Origin: Gaiellasilicea sp963811885
GTDB lineage: Bacteria; Actinomycetota; Thermoleophilia; Gaiellales; Gaiellaceae
NCBI GenBank assembly: GCA_963811885.1
Contig: CAWETB010000008.1
Span: forward strand, 1-64,000
Reading direction: 5' to 3'
DNA length: 64,000 nt
The position numbers were made by a program, and so were the translations under genes. Shown in pieces: positions 42,423 to 52,305 of this stretch. The first letter of the stretch is position 1; each line of letters opens with the position of its first letter. The notes under the pieces were generated by a model. That model saw nothing but the letters and a program-made list of their open reading frames with translations, was not told where the DNA came from and made no database searches.

Positions 42423-43244
42423 ATGAGCTCCAGCACGATCGCAACGAAGGGCCGCCGCGCGGGCCGGAGCCCGTGGGTCGAGCGCCTCGGCCGGCTCGGC
42501 CTCGTCGCCAAGGGCGTCCTCTACGCCGTCGTCGGCATCCTCGCGATCAAGGTCGCGCTCGGCGGACGCGAGGAGAGCCCCGACCGCGAGGGTGCGCTGC
42601 AGACGATCGCCCAGCAGCCGTTCGGCAAGGGACTGCTCGTGCTGCTGGCCGTCGGGCTCGCCGGCTACGCGCTCTGGCAGCTCGCGCGCGGCCTGCTCGA
42701 CCGCGAAGGCGAAGGCGAGGACCCGAAGGGACTGGCGAAGCGTGGGAGCGCGCTCGCGCGCGGCAGTCTGGTACGGCGCCCTGGCCGTGCTCACGGCCGA
42801 GCGGATCATCAGCGCGGGCAGCGGCGGCGGCTCGAAGGAGCAGCAGACGACCGCCGGCGTCTTCGACCTGCCTCTCGGCCGGTATCTCGTCTACGCGCCG
42901 GCCTCGCGTTCCTCGGCGTCGCCGCCTTCAACGGCTACCGCGCCGTCACGGGCAAGTTCAAGAAGAAGCTGAAGACCGCGGAGATGAGCGATGCCGAGGA
43001 GGCGTCCGCGACCGCCGTCGGCGTCCTCGGCCATCTCGCACGGGCGGTCGTCTTCGCGCTGATGGGGCTCTTCCTCCTGCGGGCGGCCTGGGAGTTCGAC
43101 CCGAAGGAGGCGCGTGGGCTCGACGGCGCGCTGATGGAGCTCGCACAGCAGAGCTACGGCGGCCTGCTGCTCGGCGCGGTCGCCGTCGGCCTGATGGCGT
43201 ACGCGCTCTACTGCTTCGTCGAGGCGCGCTACCGCCGGATCTAG
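42423..43244 (+). CDS. DUF1206 membrane protein, two frame breaks
   Basis: ATG 42423. The family consists of three repeated units, each with two membrane helices: WVERLGRLGLVAKGVLYAVV / LLVLLAVGLAGYALWQLARG, then WYGALAVLTAERII / GLAFLGVAAFNGYRAVTGKF, then LGHLARAVVFALMGLFLLRA / LLLGAVAVGLMAYALYCFVE. The frame leaves near 42755 and returns near 42900. Joined length about 273 residues, normal. Function unknown. Confidence 0.8.
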   Translation: MSSSTIATKGRRAGRSPWVERLGRLGLVAKGVLYAVVGILAIKVALGGREESPDREGALQTIAQQPFGKGLLVLLAVGLAGYALWQLARGLLDREGEGEDPKGLAKRGSALARGSLVRRPGRAHGRADHQRGQRRRLEGAADDRRRLRPASRPVSRLRAGLAFLGVAAFNGYRAVTGKFKKKLKTAEMSDAEEASATAVGVLGHLARAVVFALMGLFLLRAAWEFDPKEARGLDGALMELAQQSYGGLLLGAVAVGLMAYALYCFVEARYRRI

Positions 43245-43266
43245 CCGCGCCGGGGCGCTCGACCAC

Positions 43267-43398
43267 GTGAGCACCTGGGCGGCTGGAAGAGCGTCGTCCC
43301 CTGCGCGCGGACGAGAGGCGCTGATCGCCCACCTCCGCTCCCGGCGACCGGTCTTCATCACCGAGGTCGGCGCCGAGACGGTGGCCATCGCCGCCTAG
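43267..43398 (+). CDS. Possible 43-aa small protein
   Basis: GTG 43267 to TAG 43396-43398, ending 9 bp before the Rieske gene. The translation (ALIAHLRSRRPVFITEVGAE, then TVAIAA) looks like a small beta strand-helix unit and has codon use like its neighbours. No family known and no clear ribosome site, so it may be chance. Confidence 0.25.
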   Translation: MSTWAAGRASSPARGREALIAHLRSRRPVFITEVGAETVAIAA

Positions 43399-43407
43399 AA
43401 TCGCCGC

Positions 43408-44470
43408 ATGGCGACGATCGCCGACGGCCGCACGATCCCGTTCGACTGGTACTCCGACCCGGCCGTGCTGCGGCTGGAGCGGGAGCGGATCTTCCGGCGA
43501 ACGTGGCAGTACGCCGGCCGGGCCGACCAGGTCGCGGAGCCCGGTGCGTTCTTCACCTGTGACCTCGCCGGCGTCCCGATCGTGGTCGTGCGGGACGAGG
43601 ACGGCGGCCTACGCGCGTTCCTGAACGTGTGCCGCCACCGCGGCTCGCTCGTCTGCGAAGGCGAGGGGAAGCGGGCGTCGCTCCAGTGCCCCTACCACGC
43701 CTGGACCTACGGCCTCGACGGGTCGCTGCGCGCGGCGCCGCGCTCCGACCGCGTGCCGGGTTTCGAGAAGGAGGCGCTCGGCCTCGTCGCCGTCCCGGTC
43801 GACGCCTGGGGCCCGTTCGTCTTCGTCAACCCGGATCCGGAGGCGGAGCCGCTCGCGGAGACGCTCGGCGAGCTGCCGGCGCTCGTCGCGGCGTCGGGCG
43901 TCGACCTCGACTCGCTGCGGTTCCTCAAGCGCGCGAGCGGCGACGAGTACGCCGCGAACTGGAAGGTCTGCAGCGAGAACTACCTCGAGTGCTACCACTG
44001 CCAGGTCGCGCACCCGGACTTCTCGAAGGTCGTCGACGTCTCGGTGGACGCCTACATCCTGGAGGAGAGCCGCACGTTCTCGACCCAGTACGGGCCCGGT
44101 GCGCGAGGCCTGGAAGGGCGACTTCGACCCGCGTGGCCCGATCGCTCGCGGCCAGTTCCACTTCCTCTGGCCGAACCTGACGCTGAACATCATGCCGGGG
44201 CACCCGAATCTCTCGATCGGCCCGATCGTGCCGACGGGACCGGAGACGACGGCGCGCTTCCTCGACTACTTCGTCGGGCCCGACGTCGACGACGCGTGGA
44301 TCGCCGAGATGCTCGAGTTCGACGACCAGGTCGGCGCCGAGGACCGGGTTCTCGTCGAGCGGGTCCAGAAAGGGCTGCGCGGCGGCGGCATCGAGCACGG
44401 GCGGCTGATGGGCGACTCCGAGCGGCTGATCGCGCACTTCCAGGGCCTGCTCCTGGACGCGCTCGCGTAG
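43408..44470 (+). CDS. Rieske [2Fe-2S] ring-hydroxylating oxygenase alpha subunit, one frame break
   Basis: ATG 43408. The Rieske centre is CRHRGSLVCEGEGKRASLQC followed by PYHAW (C-x-H ... C-x2-H), residues 74-98. The catalytic Fe(II) region NYLECYHCQVAHPDFS has the two His ligands. After a frame break near 44100 the chain continues AWKGDFDPRGPIARGQFHFL and ends HFQGLLLDALA. Joined length about 353 residues. Members act on aromatic or quaternary-amine substrates with a separate reductase; none is coded nearby, so the substrate is open. Confidence 0.85.
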
Positions 44471-44475
44471 CGCGG

Positions 44476-44504
44476 TTTTACCAGTCCGTAACCCACGGGC
44501 ACCC
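44476..44504 (+). promoter_or_regulatory. PHO-box-like repeats upstream of ppk
   Basis: TTTTACC at 44476, CGTAACC at 44487 (pitch 11) and GGGCACC at 44497, ending 23 bp before the ppk start. The TAACCCACGG part is also present in the PHO-like box of the ATP-grasp gene at 57174. Weaker than the boxes at the pst genes. Confidence 0.4.
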
Positions 44505-44526
44505 CGGATCACGACATGCTTAGCGG

Positions 44527-46622
44527 ATGGTCGCGGTCACTTCCCGGGAGACGTCCGGGCGCCTGCTGAACCGCGAGCTCTCGACGCTCGAGTACAACGG
44601 GCGCCTGCTCGACCTCGCCGCCGACGAGAGTCTGCCGCTGCTTCGAGCGACTGAAGATGTGCCGCTTCTTCTCGTCGAACCTGGACGAGTTCTTCATGGT
44701 CCGCGTCGCCGGCCTGACCGAGCAGGAGGCCGCCGGCATCGTCGTCCGCTCGGCCGACGGGCTGACGCCGCGCGGTGCGCTGGCGGCGATCCGCGAGCGC
44801 GTGCTCGAGCTGACCGCGCGCCAGTCGAAGCTCTGGAAGAAGCATCTCTGCCCCGCGCTCGCCGCCGAGGGGATCCTGATCACGAACGCCGACGAGCTCG
44901 ACGAGGACGAGCGGCGTGCGCTCGGCGAGGGTTTCCAGCGTGAGATCTTCCCCGTCCTGACGCCGCTCGCCGTCAGCCCCGGCCAGCGCTTCCCCTACAT
45001 CTCCGGTCTCACGCTCAGCCTCGGCGTGCTCGCGCGCGACCCCGAGACGGGCGAGGAGCGGTTCGCGCGGGTCAAGGTGCCGGAGGGGCTGCCGCGCTTC
45101 TTCTCCGCCGGCACCGGCAAGCTGCTGCATGCTCGAGGACGTGATCGCGCACTTCCTCGACCGGCTCTTCCCGGGGATGGAGATCGTCGAGCGCTCCGTC
45201 TTCCGCGTCACCCGTGACGCCGACTTCGAGGTCTCGGACGACGCGGACGACCTGCTCGAGGCGGTCGAGCAGGAGCTGCAGCGGCGCCGCTTCGGCGATG
45301 CCGTCCGCCTCGAGGTCTCGACCTCGACCTCGCGCGGAATGCTCGAGCGGCTGCAGCAGGGGCTCGGCGTCGGCGACGACCAGGTCTACGAGATCCACGG
45401 GCCGCTCGACCTGGCCGACCTCGACCAGCTGCTCGACCTCGACCGACCGGAGCTCGCGGCTCCCCTCTCGCCCGGTGCGACTCCGGCCAGGCTCGTCCAC
45501 GCGAAGGAGCCGCGCGACCTCTTCGACGAGATCCGCCGCGGTGACTTCCTCGTCCACCAGCCCTACGAGTCGTTCGCGGGCAGCTTCGAGGCCTTCGTCC
45601 GTGCCGCCGCGCGCGACCCCGACGTGATCGCGATGAAGACCGCCGTCTACCGGACGAGCGGCGACAGCCCGCTCGTGCCGGCGCTGATCGCGCTCGCCGA
45701 GGACGGCAAGCAGAGCGTGTGCCTCGTCGAGCTGAAGGCGCGCTTCGACGAGCACCGCAACATCGAGTGGTCGCGAGCGCTCGAGCAGGCCGGCGTCCAC
45801 GTCGTCTACGGCTTCGCCGATCTCAAGGTGCACGCGAAGATGACGCTCGTCGTCCGGCGCGAGAGCGACGGGCTGCGCCGTTACGTGCACGTCGGCACCG
45901 GGAACTACCACGCGGTGACCGCGCGTTCCTACGAAGACCTCAGCCTCTTCACGGCCGACCCCGAGATCGCCGAGGACATCGCCGCGCTCTTCAACTACCT
46001 GACGGGATTCGGGCGTCCGGAGCGCTTCCGCAAGATCCTGGTGGCGCCGTTCAACCTGCGCGCCCGCCTGATCGACCGCATCCGCGCCGCCGGCACGGCG
46101 GCCGCGGCCGGGACGAACGCGCGGATCCGGATCAAGCTGAACGCGCTCACCGACGAGACCGTGATCGAGGAGCTGTACGCCGCCTCCGAGCAGGGCGCGC
46201 GGATCGAGATCGTGTCGCGCTCGATCTGCATGCTCCGCCCCGGCGTCCCCGGGATGAGCGAGAACGTCCAGGTGCGCTCGATCGTCGGCCGCTACCTCGA
46301 GCACAGCCGCGTGTACGCGTTCGAGATCGGGGACGAGACGGAGATGTTCCTCGGCAGCGCCGACCTGATGACGCGCAACCTCGACCGCCGCGTCGAGGTG
46401 CTCGTGCCGGTCGAGCAGGCGCGGCTGAAGCAGGAGCTGACGGCGGTCTTCGACAGCGCGTTCGCCGACACGGAGTCGTCGTGGGAGCTCGGCGCCGACG
46501 GCACCTGGACACGCCGGAAGCGCTCCAAGGAGGAGCGCGCGCACGGTCACCAGGTCAACCTGCAACGCCGCGCGAAGGCCCGCAGCCGCCGCGCCGGCGG
46601 CGCCCGGACACGGTCTCGGTGA
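44527..46622 (+). CDS. ppk: Polyphosphate kinase 1, two frame breaks
   Basis: Makes polyphosphate from ATP at the inner membrane. N-terminal block NRELSTLEYNGRLLDLA, then CRFFSSNLDEFFMVRVAGL one frame over (break near 44645), PYISGLTLSLGVLARDPETG, and a second break near 45125 before MLEDVIAHFLDRLFPGMEIV. The catalytic domain has DVIAMKTAVYRTSGDSPLVP, the phospho-His region FADLKVHAKMTLVVRRE and the second His in VGRYLEHSRVYAFE. Joined length about 698 residues, normal. The stop overlaps the ppx start. Confidence 0.92.
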
Positions 46623-47545
46623 GGTTGGGTGGTCTGACCGGCGTGCTCGCCAGAATGTCCGGGATGAGGGTAGGGGTCATCGACGTCGGCTCCAACACGG
46701 TTCGCCTGTTGGTCGCCACGGTCGGTAACGGCCACGTCCGCACGGTGCGCGAGGAACGCACGCATCTCGGGCTCGGCGAGGAGCTGCTGCGGCACGGCCG
46801 GATCCGGCGGCGCAAGCTCGACGAGGTCGCCGACGTGACAGGCGACTATGCCCGGATCGCGCGCAAGCTCGGCGTGCGCGAGCTCGAGACCGTCGTCACG
46901 GCGCCCGGACGCCAGGGCGACGAGCCCGCGCGCCTGCTCGACGTGCTCGGACGGGCGACCGCGGGAGAGGTCCGCGTCGTGTCCGCAGAGGAGGAAGGCC
47001 GGCTCGCTTTCGAAGGCGCCGTCTCGCGCGCGGACACCGGCGAGAGCGTCGTCGCCGTCTGCGACGTCGGCGGCGGCTCGACGGAGCTGGTCGTCGGCAC
47101 GCAGCTGCTCGGGCCTGCCTGGGTCCGGTCGGTCGACCTCGGATCGCTTCGCCTCACCGCCGCGCTGCTCCCGGGCGACCCGCCCACCGCGGCCGAGATC
47201 GAGTCGGCGCGCGCGGTCGTCCAGAGCGGGCTCGCGGAGCTCGACCCACCGCGCCCGGAGCTCGCGCTCGCCACCGGCGGCAGCGCCCGTGCGGTCGCCC
47301 GGGTCGTCGGTCACGAATACGGCGCCGACGACCTCGAGCGAGTCGTCGCGCTCCTCGCAGCGCGGCCCGCGGCCGAGAGCGCCAAGGCGCTCGGGCTCCG
47401 TGCCGACCGCGCCCACACCCTGCTTGCGGGAGCGATGATCCTCGCCCAGGTCTCGCGCCTGATCGGGGTTCCGTTTGCGCCGTCGCGAGGCGGGATCCGG
47501 GAGGGAGCCGCGCTGCGGCTGGCCGCCCGCCGCGTCGCCGCCTAG
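46619..47545 (+). CDS. ppx: Exopolyphosphatase / pppGpp phosphohydrolase (Ppx/GppA)
   Basis: 308 residues from GTG 46619 (GTGA overlap with ppk); ATG 46663 (MRVGVIDVGSNTVRLLV) is an alternative and gives the usual N-terminus. The ASKHA fold is seen in GVIDVGSNTVRLLVATV, AEEEGRLAFEGAV, CDVGGGSTELVVG (phosphate 2) and LATGGSARAVARV. Degrades polyphosphate from the end or pppGpp; it is shorter than E. coli Ppx and like actinobacterial Ppx1. Coupled to ppk, giving a make-and-break pair. Confidence 0.9.
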   Translation: MRLGGLTGVLARMSGMRVGVIDVGSNTVRLLVATVGNGHVRTVREERTHLGLGEELLRHGRIRRRKLDEVADVTGDYARIARKLGVRELETVVTAPGRQGDEPARLLDVLGRATAGEVRVVSAEEEGRLAFEGAVSRADTGESVVAVCDVGGGSTELVVGTQLLGPAWVRSVDLGSLRLTAALLPGDPPTAAEIESARAVVQSGLAELDPPRPELALATGGSARAVARVVGHEYGADDLERVVALLAARPAAESAKALGLRADRAHTLLAGAMILAQVSRLIGVPFAPSRGGIREGAALRLAARRVAA

Positions 47546-47949
47546 CCCGGGATCGAGTCGAGCAGCTCGACGTCGCGCGAGTAGGTGAGCAGGCGGCGCG
47601 CCTCGACCGGCGTCAGCCAGCGCAGCTCGTCGATCTCCTCCGTCGGGGTGAACTCGCCCTCGAGCGGCGTCATCCGCCACCACCGAACGCGCTTCGGCCT
47701 TCCCTTCGCATCGACGTATGTCGTCGTCGCGAGCTCCTCGCCGAGCTGCACCCGCAGCCCGGTCTCCTCGTCGATCTCGCGCAGCGCGCACTCCTCGTCG
47801 CTCTCGCCCGGGTGTGCCTTGCCCTTCGGAAACGACCAGTCGTCGTACTTCGGCCGGTGCACGACGACCACCAGCCCGTCGCGGAGGATCAGCCCGCCGC
47901 AGGCACGGACTACACCGTCTTCGCCAGCTGCTTCCACGACGCTCTCCAC
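47542..47949 (-). CDS. NUDIX hydrolase (MutT/Ap6A-hydrolase-like)
   Basis: 135 residues. VRACGGLILRDGLVVVVHRP, WSFPKGKAHPGESDEECALR and EIDEETGLR contain the complete NUDIX box (G-x5-E-x7-R-E-I-x-E-E-T-G-L). Similar proteins next to CHAD or histidine-phosphatase domains (as in mycobacterial MutT1) act on diadenosine polyphosphates or oxidised nucleotides. Overlaps the CYTH-CHAD gene by 40 bp and ppx by 4 bp; it follows the CYTH-CHAD gene on the same strand and is probably co-transcribed. Confidence 0.85.
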   Translation of the reverse strand: MESVVEAAGEDGVVRACGGLILRDGLVVVVHRPKYDDWSFPKGKAHPGESDEECALREIDEETGLRVQLGEELATTTYVDAKGRPKRVRWWRMTPLEGEFTPTEEIDELRWLTPVEARRLLTYSRDVELLDSIPG

Positions 47950-49287
47950 GCGCCGCGGGTACGGCGCGCGCGCTCCTGCTCGCGTTCGATCAGCCGCCCG
48001 GCCGCAACGGCCGCATCGGGCATCCGCCCGGCAAGGTTCCGGAGCTTCTCGATCGCGACGACGGCGTCCTGGTGCTCGCCGAGCACATCCTGCAATCGCT
48101 TCGCCGCCGACACGTAGGGCTTGTCGCCCTCGAGCTCCGCCGCATAGCGCGCACGCTTGACTCTGATCCGGGCGGCGTGGAGCTCCTCGTCCGGGGAGTC
48201 GGATGTGAGCGAGTTCACGGCCTGCTTCAGCTTCCGGTGCTCCGCGGCATGGATCTCGGCCAGCGAGGGCTCGTCCGCGATGGTCGCGAACGGGTGCTCG
48301 AGCGCGTCGAGGAGCGCGAAGTAGCGTGCGCTGTTGAGCGCGGTGAGGAGGCGCCGCCGCGCCGACCGGCGCGAGCGGTCGAGCGTCCGTACGAGCTTGC
48401 GCCCTTCCGCCTCGTCAACGCCGAGCGTGCTCACCTCGGCCGCGAGGTGCTCGATCAGCACATCGAGGTCGCGCACAGGCCCGAGCGTGCTCCCCAGCCA
48501 GCGCAGCTCCGCGCGGAGCGGCTCGGTCGTTTCCTGGTCGAGGAGGTCGCCGCCTGCGCGCAGAAATGCCCGTAGCCGCCGCGTCGCGACGCGGAACTGA
48601 TGCAGCTCCTCGGCGTCGGTGCCGAGCCGCGTTCCGGCATCGTGCGCGAGCAGCTCCTCCGCCTGCTCGCGGAGGCGGGCGCGCAGCACGGCCGAAGCCG
48701 AGGTGCCGTCGCCGCTCTCCGGCGGCTCGGCCTCGAACTCGAGATCGAGGGCCTGGAAGACCTTGGGCCTGGTCTCTCCGTCGGCGGCCCCGGCGCGGCG
48801 CAGAGCCTTCTCGAGCCGCCGCAGCGTCTTCTCGTCGCCGTCGAGCAGCTCCACCTCGAGCTCCTCGAAGCTGCGCGTGACGCGTTGATGGTCGAGCACC
48901 GCAACGGTGTCGTGCACGACCTCGGCGCCGTCGGCCCGCACGCCTTCGCGATGCGTGCGGAGACGGGCGATCGGCAGCAGCGGCACGCCGCGGAGATGTC
49001 CGGCGAGAAGCCCGCTCAGCGCTTCCGGCGGCTCCGTCGGCGCCCCCGGCTCCTCGAGCTCGAGCCGCGCGTTCCCGTGCGGCAGCTTGAGCTGCCACAG
49101 GCCCTTGCCGTTCTCGACCCGGTGGCGCAGCGTGATCCCGCGGCGGGCGAGTCGGTGGTCGGCGGTGTCGTGGTAGGTGGAGACGAACTCGCGCGGCTCG
49201 ATCGCTTCGCCGCCGAGCTCCGGCAGGCGAAACGCGTCGCCCGCGCGGAGCTTCACCTCACGCTCGACGCGTCTCCTTGATCGCCAT
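47910..49287 (-). CDS. CYTH-CHAD polyphosphate-binding protein, one frame break at the N-terminus
   Basis: ATG 49287 gives MAIKE and, after removal of one base near 49271, RVEREVKLRAGDAF with the CYTH signature ExExK. Next come STYHDTADHRLARRGITLRH and RVENGKGLWQLKLP. The C-terminal CHAD domain (about 215-455) has LHQFRVATRRLRAFLRAGGD, DLDVLIEHLA and AARIRVKRARYAAEL, rich in conserved His and Arg that bind polyphosphate in studied CHAD proteins. CYTH domains act on triphosphates. A GTTCACC pair reads toward it at 49328-49311. Confidence 0.85.
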
Positions 49288-49310
49288 CCGCCGAGTCTAG
49301 GCCGAGGAGT

Positions 49311-49328
49311 GGTGAACAGGGGGTGAAG
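49311..49328 (-). promoter_or_regulatory. PHO-box-like pair upstream of the CYTH-CHAD gene
   Basis: On the minus strand CTTCACC (49328-49322) and GTTCACC (49317-49311), pitch 11, 24 bp before ATG 49287. On the plus strand toward DUF47-pit no GTTCACC-type unit is seen. Confidence 0.5.
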
Positions 49329-49373
49329 CGGTGCCGGCTCCGGGCCTCGTCGAACTTCTGGTAAACAGCCGCC

Positions 49374-49994
49374 GTGCGCCTGAGCCTCGTCCCCCGGCCG
49401 ACCGAGTTCTACGACCTCTTCGCCCGGGCGGGCGAAAACGCGCTCGAGGCCGCACGCAGCGCCGAGATCCGCTTCCGCGAGTATCCGAACTCCTCGGTCA
49501 CGCAGGCGGACGTCAAGGCGATCGAGACCGCGGGCGATCAGCTCACGCTCGAGCTGATGACGCTGCTCAACACCCAGTACGTGACGCCGTTCGACCGCGA
49601 GGACATCTACGAGCTCGCGACCAAGCTCGACGACGTCGTCGACTACATCGAGGAGGTCAGCGACCTGCTCGGGCTCTACGGGATCGAGTCGACCACGAAG
49701 CACGCCGTCGAGCAGTGCCGGATCCTCGTCCAGGCGACCGAGCAGCTCTCGATCCTGCTGACGCGGTTGAAGGGGCTCAAGGGGGTCCAGGAGCCGCTGA
49801 TCGAGCTGAAGCGGCTCGAGGACGACGGTGACCGGGTCGTCCACGACGCGATCGCCGCGCTCTTCCGCGACGACCGGATCGACCCGCTGATCGTGATCCG
49901 CTGGAAGGACGTGTACGAGGGACTGGAGCGGGCGATCGACTCCTGCGAGACCGCGGCGAACGTGGTCGCGAACATCGCCGTCAAGAACGCGTAG
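49374..49994 (+). CDS. DUF47 (PhoU-like) regulator of the Pit transporter
   Basis: 206 residues from GTG 49374. PTEFYDLFARAGENALEAAR, KAIETAGDQLTLELMTLLNT, FDREDIYELATKLDDVVDYI, and the C-terminal WKDVYEGLERAIDSCETAAN are typical of DUF47 proteins, which fold like PhoU and sit next to pit genes. The stop codon overlaps the pit start (TAGTG). Binds the transporter or metal clusters (family knowledge). Confidence 0.88.
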   Translation: MRLSLVPRPTEFYDLFARAGENALEAARSAEIRFREYPNSSVTQADVKAIETAGDQLTLELMTLLNTQYVTPFDREDIYELATKLDDVVDYIEEVSDLLGLYGIESTTKHAVEQCRILVQATEQLSILLTRLKGLKGVQEPLIELKRLEDDGDRVVHDAIAALFRDDRIDPLIVIRWKDVYEGLERAIDSCETAANVVANIAVKNA

Positions 49995-51083
49995 TGGAGG
50001 ACCTCACGCTCGTCGCGGTGGTCGTCGTCGCGCTCTTCTTCGATTTCACGAACGGCTTCCACGACACGGCGAACTCGATCGCGACCAGCGTCTCCACCCG
50101 CGCGATGTCACCGCGCGCCGCGGTGCTGAGCTCCGCGGTGCTGAACGTGCTCGGGGCATTCGTCTCGCTCGCCGTGGCGGCGACGATCGCGACCGGGATC
50201 GTCGATCCCGAGGCGATCACGCTCAACGTCGTCCTCGCCGGCCTCGTCGGCGCGATCACCTGGAACCTGGTCACGTGGTACCTCGGGCTGCCGTCGAGCT
50301 CCAGCCACGCGCTGATCGGCGGCGTCCTCGGCTCGAGCGTCGCCGCGGCCGGCTGGGGCGTCGTCAACTGGGAGGGGCTGAAGGACAAGGTGCTGATCCC
50401 CTCGCTGATCGCGCCGTTCGCCGGGCTCTTCATCGCCGCCGCGCTGATGATCGCGGATCACCTGGGTGATCCAGCGCCGCTCCCCCGGCACGGTCAACCG
50501 CGTCTTCCGGCGGCTCCAGCTCGTCTCGGGCGGCTTCGTCGCGTTCACGCACGGCACGAACGACGCGCAGAAGACGATGGGGATCATCGCGCTCGCGCTC
50601 ATCGCCGGCGGCCATCTCGCACCGGGCTCGGATCCACCGACCTGGGTGATCATCAGCGCCGCGATCGCGATGGGAGCGGGCACCTACGCGGGCGGATGGC
50701 GGATCATCAAGACGCTCGGCACGAGGATCGCGAAGCTCGACCCGCCGCAGGGCTTCGCCGCGCAGACGGCGTGTGCGTCGATCCTCTGGACGACCGCGCA
50801 CTTCGGCTTCCCCGTCTCGACGACGCAGACGATCACGGGCAGCGTCATGGGCGCCGGCGCCTCGAGGCGGCTCTCGGCGGTGCGCTGGGGCGTCGCCGGG
50901 AACATCATCGTCGCCTGGGTGATGACGATCCCTTGCGCCGGGGCGGTCGGAGCGCTGATGGAGCTCGTGACGAGGCTGCCGGCAGGCGATGCGATCGTCT
51001 TCGTGCTCGCGGCTGCGATCGCCTGGACGGCGTTCGCGGCCCGCCGCTGGCAGGCGAGCAAGATCGTCGCCGCGACCGCCTAG
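49994..51083 (+). CDS. pit: Inorganic phosphate transporter, Pit family, one frame break
   Basis: GTG 49994. The two family signatures are present: FDFTNGFHDTANSIATSVST near the N-terminus and FTHGTNDAQKTMGIIALALI in the second half, both with the GxxDxA/Q core in a repeat. About ten membrane segments, with HFGFPVSTTQTITGSVMGAG near the C-terminus. The frame breaks near 50460 (after AALMIADHL, continuing with QRRSPGTVNRVFRRLQLV). Joined length about 363 residues. Low-affinity metal-phosphate symport, which also lets arsenate in. Confidence 0.9.
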
Positions 51084-51087
51084 GGCC

Positions 51088-51909
51088 TCAGCAGCAGCCC
51101 GCGCGCGCAGCCGGTTGGATCACGGGCAGTCCCAGGGACTCCGGCTCCGTCGTCTTCACCGCCTTGACGATCGCGCCGTGCATGCCGTCGGCGACCTCAT
51201 GGGTGAACTCGACGCTGACGTGGTCGAACCCGGCTGCCTCGAGGCCCGCCTCGTACTCGCCCCGCGAGAGCGCTCCCGCGATGCAGCCGACGAAGCTGCC
51301 GCGCTCCGCCCGCTCCTCGGCGCGAGAGCCGGTCCTCGGCGACGACGTCGCTGATCCCGATTCGGCCGCCGGGCTTGAGCACGCGCGCGATCTCGGTCAG
51401 CACGGCGGGCTTGTCGGTCGAGAGGTTGATGACGCAGTTCGAGATCACGACGTCGACCGAGTCGGCCGGCAGCGGGATCTCCTCGATCACGCCCTTGAGG
51501 AAGACGGCGTTGCGGATCCCCGCCTCCCGGGCGTTGGCTCGGGCGAGCGCGAGCATCTCGTCGGTCATGTCGAGCCCGAACGCGAGTCCGGTCTCGCCGA
51601 CCCGCTTCGCGGACAGGATCACGTCGATACCGCCGCCCGAGCCGAGATCGAGGACGGTCTCGCCCTCGTGCAGGTCGGCGACCATGATCGGGTTGCCGCA
51701 GCCAAGCGAGGCGAGGGTCGCGGCCTCCGGCAGCTCGCCGCGCTGCTCCGCGTCGTAGAGCGCCTCACCGAACTTGCGCGTCGGTCTCGCCCTCGCAGCA
51801 TGAGCCGCTGCCACAGCTACCCGCGCGATCCTTCCCTGACCGCTCGCGCCGACTCGGCGTAGCGGCGGCGCACTTCCTCGCGCAGTTCGTCCGCACCGGT
51901 GGTGGTCAT
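51088..51909 (-). CDS. arsM: Arsenite S-adenosylmethionine methyltransferase, frame breaks
   Basis: ATG 51909 (MTTTGADELREEVRRRYAES). After a break near 51810 follows GSCGSGSCCEGE and GEALYDAEQRGELPEAATLA, SLGCGNP, the SAM motif VLDLGSGGGIDVIL, VISNCVINLSTDKPAVLTEI; after a second break near 51325 follows FVGCIAGAL and the Cys-ended tail ARAGCC. The three Cys that hold As(III) in known ArsM enzymes have counterparts in LGCGNP, SNCVIN and VGCIAG. Methylates arsenite to volatile or less bound forms. Overlaps the arsR stop by one base (TGATG). Confidence 0.88.
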
Positions 51910-52254
51910 CAGCAACACGCTCCCTTCAGGTCGGCGACGGCCGCCAGCTTCTCGACCGCCTCTCGCTGCAGCGAGAAGTAGGCCCACTTGCCGCGCTGCT
52001 CACGCTCGAGCAGGCCGGCGTCGACGAGCTTCTTCAGATGATGGGACACGGTCGGCTGCGCGAGACCGACCGGCTCGTTCAGGTCGCACGCGCAGACCTC
52101 ACCCCCGCTCAGGGCGATCAGGTTGAGGATCCGGACGCGCGCCGGGTCGCCGAGCGCCTTGAAGAGCTCGGCCGTCGCGGCCGCCTCCTCGTCGGAGAGC
52201 GTCGAGGCAGCGAGCGGCGCGCAACACGCGATCGGATCGGCAGTCAGCTGTCAT
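51909..52254 (-). CDS. arsR: ArsR-type arsenic-responsive repressor, frame shift near the start
   Basis: Read in the frame ending TGA 51911-51909: DPIACCAPLAASTLSDEEAA, ELFKALGDPARVRILNLIAL, EVCACDLNEPVGLAQPTVSH and HLKKLVDAGLLEREQRGKWA. The winged helix is complete. The metal site CVC-like ECVCDL of ArsR is here EVCACDL, and there are extra pairs ACC near the start and ACC at the very end. No ATG is in this frame; ATG 52254 (MTAD) fits after a one-base shift. About 114 residues. Represses itself and arsM from the inverted repeat at 52271. Confidence 0.8.
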
Positions 52255-52270
52255 ATCCATGTCCGTCAAT

Positions 52271-52291
52271 ATATCGACGAACGATCGATAT
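52271..52291 (-). promoter_or_regulatory. arsR: ArsR operator
   Basis: Inverted repeat ATATCGA-N7-TCGATAT, 17 bp upstream of the arsR ATG, in a locally A/T-rich stretch. The form is like known ArsR/SmtB operators (imperfect 12-2-12 or ATA-rich palindromes just before the gene). Confidence 0.6.
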
Positions 52292-52305
52292 GTCAAGCCG
52301 CTGCG

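Noticed and set aside
46654..46665. Separate start for ppx at ATG 46654
   Set aside because: Possible, but GTG 46619 gives the GTGA overlap with ppk that is common in this window; kept as an alternative start only.
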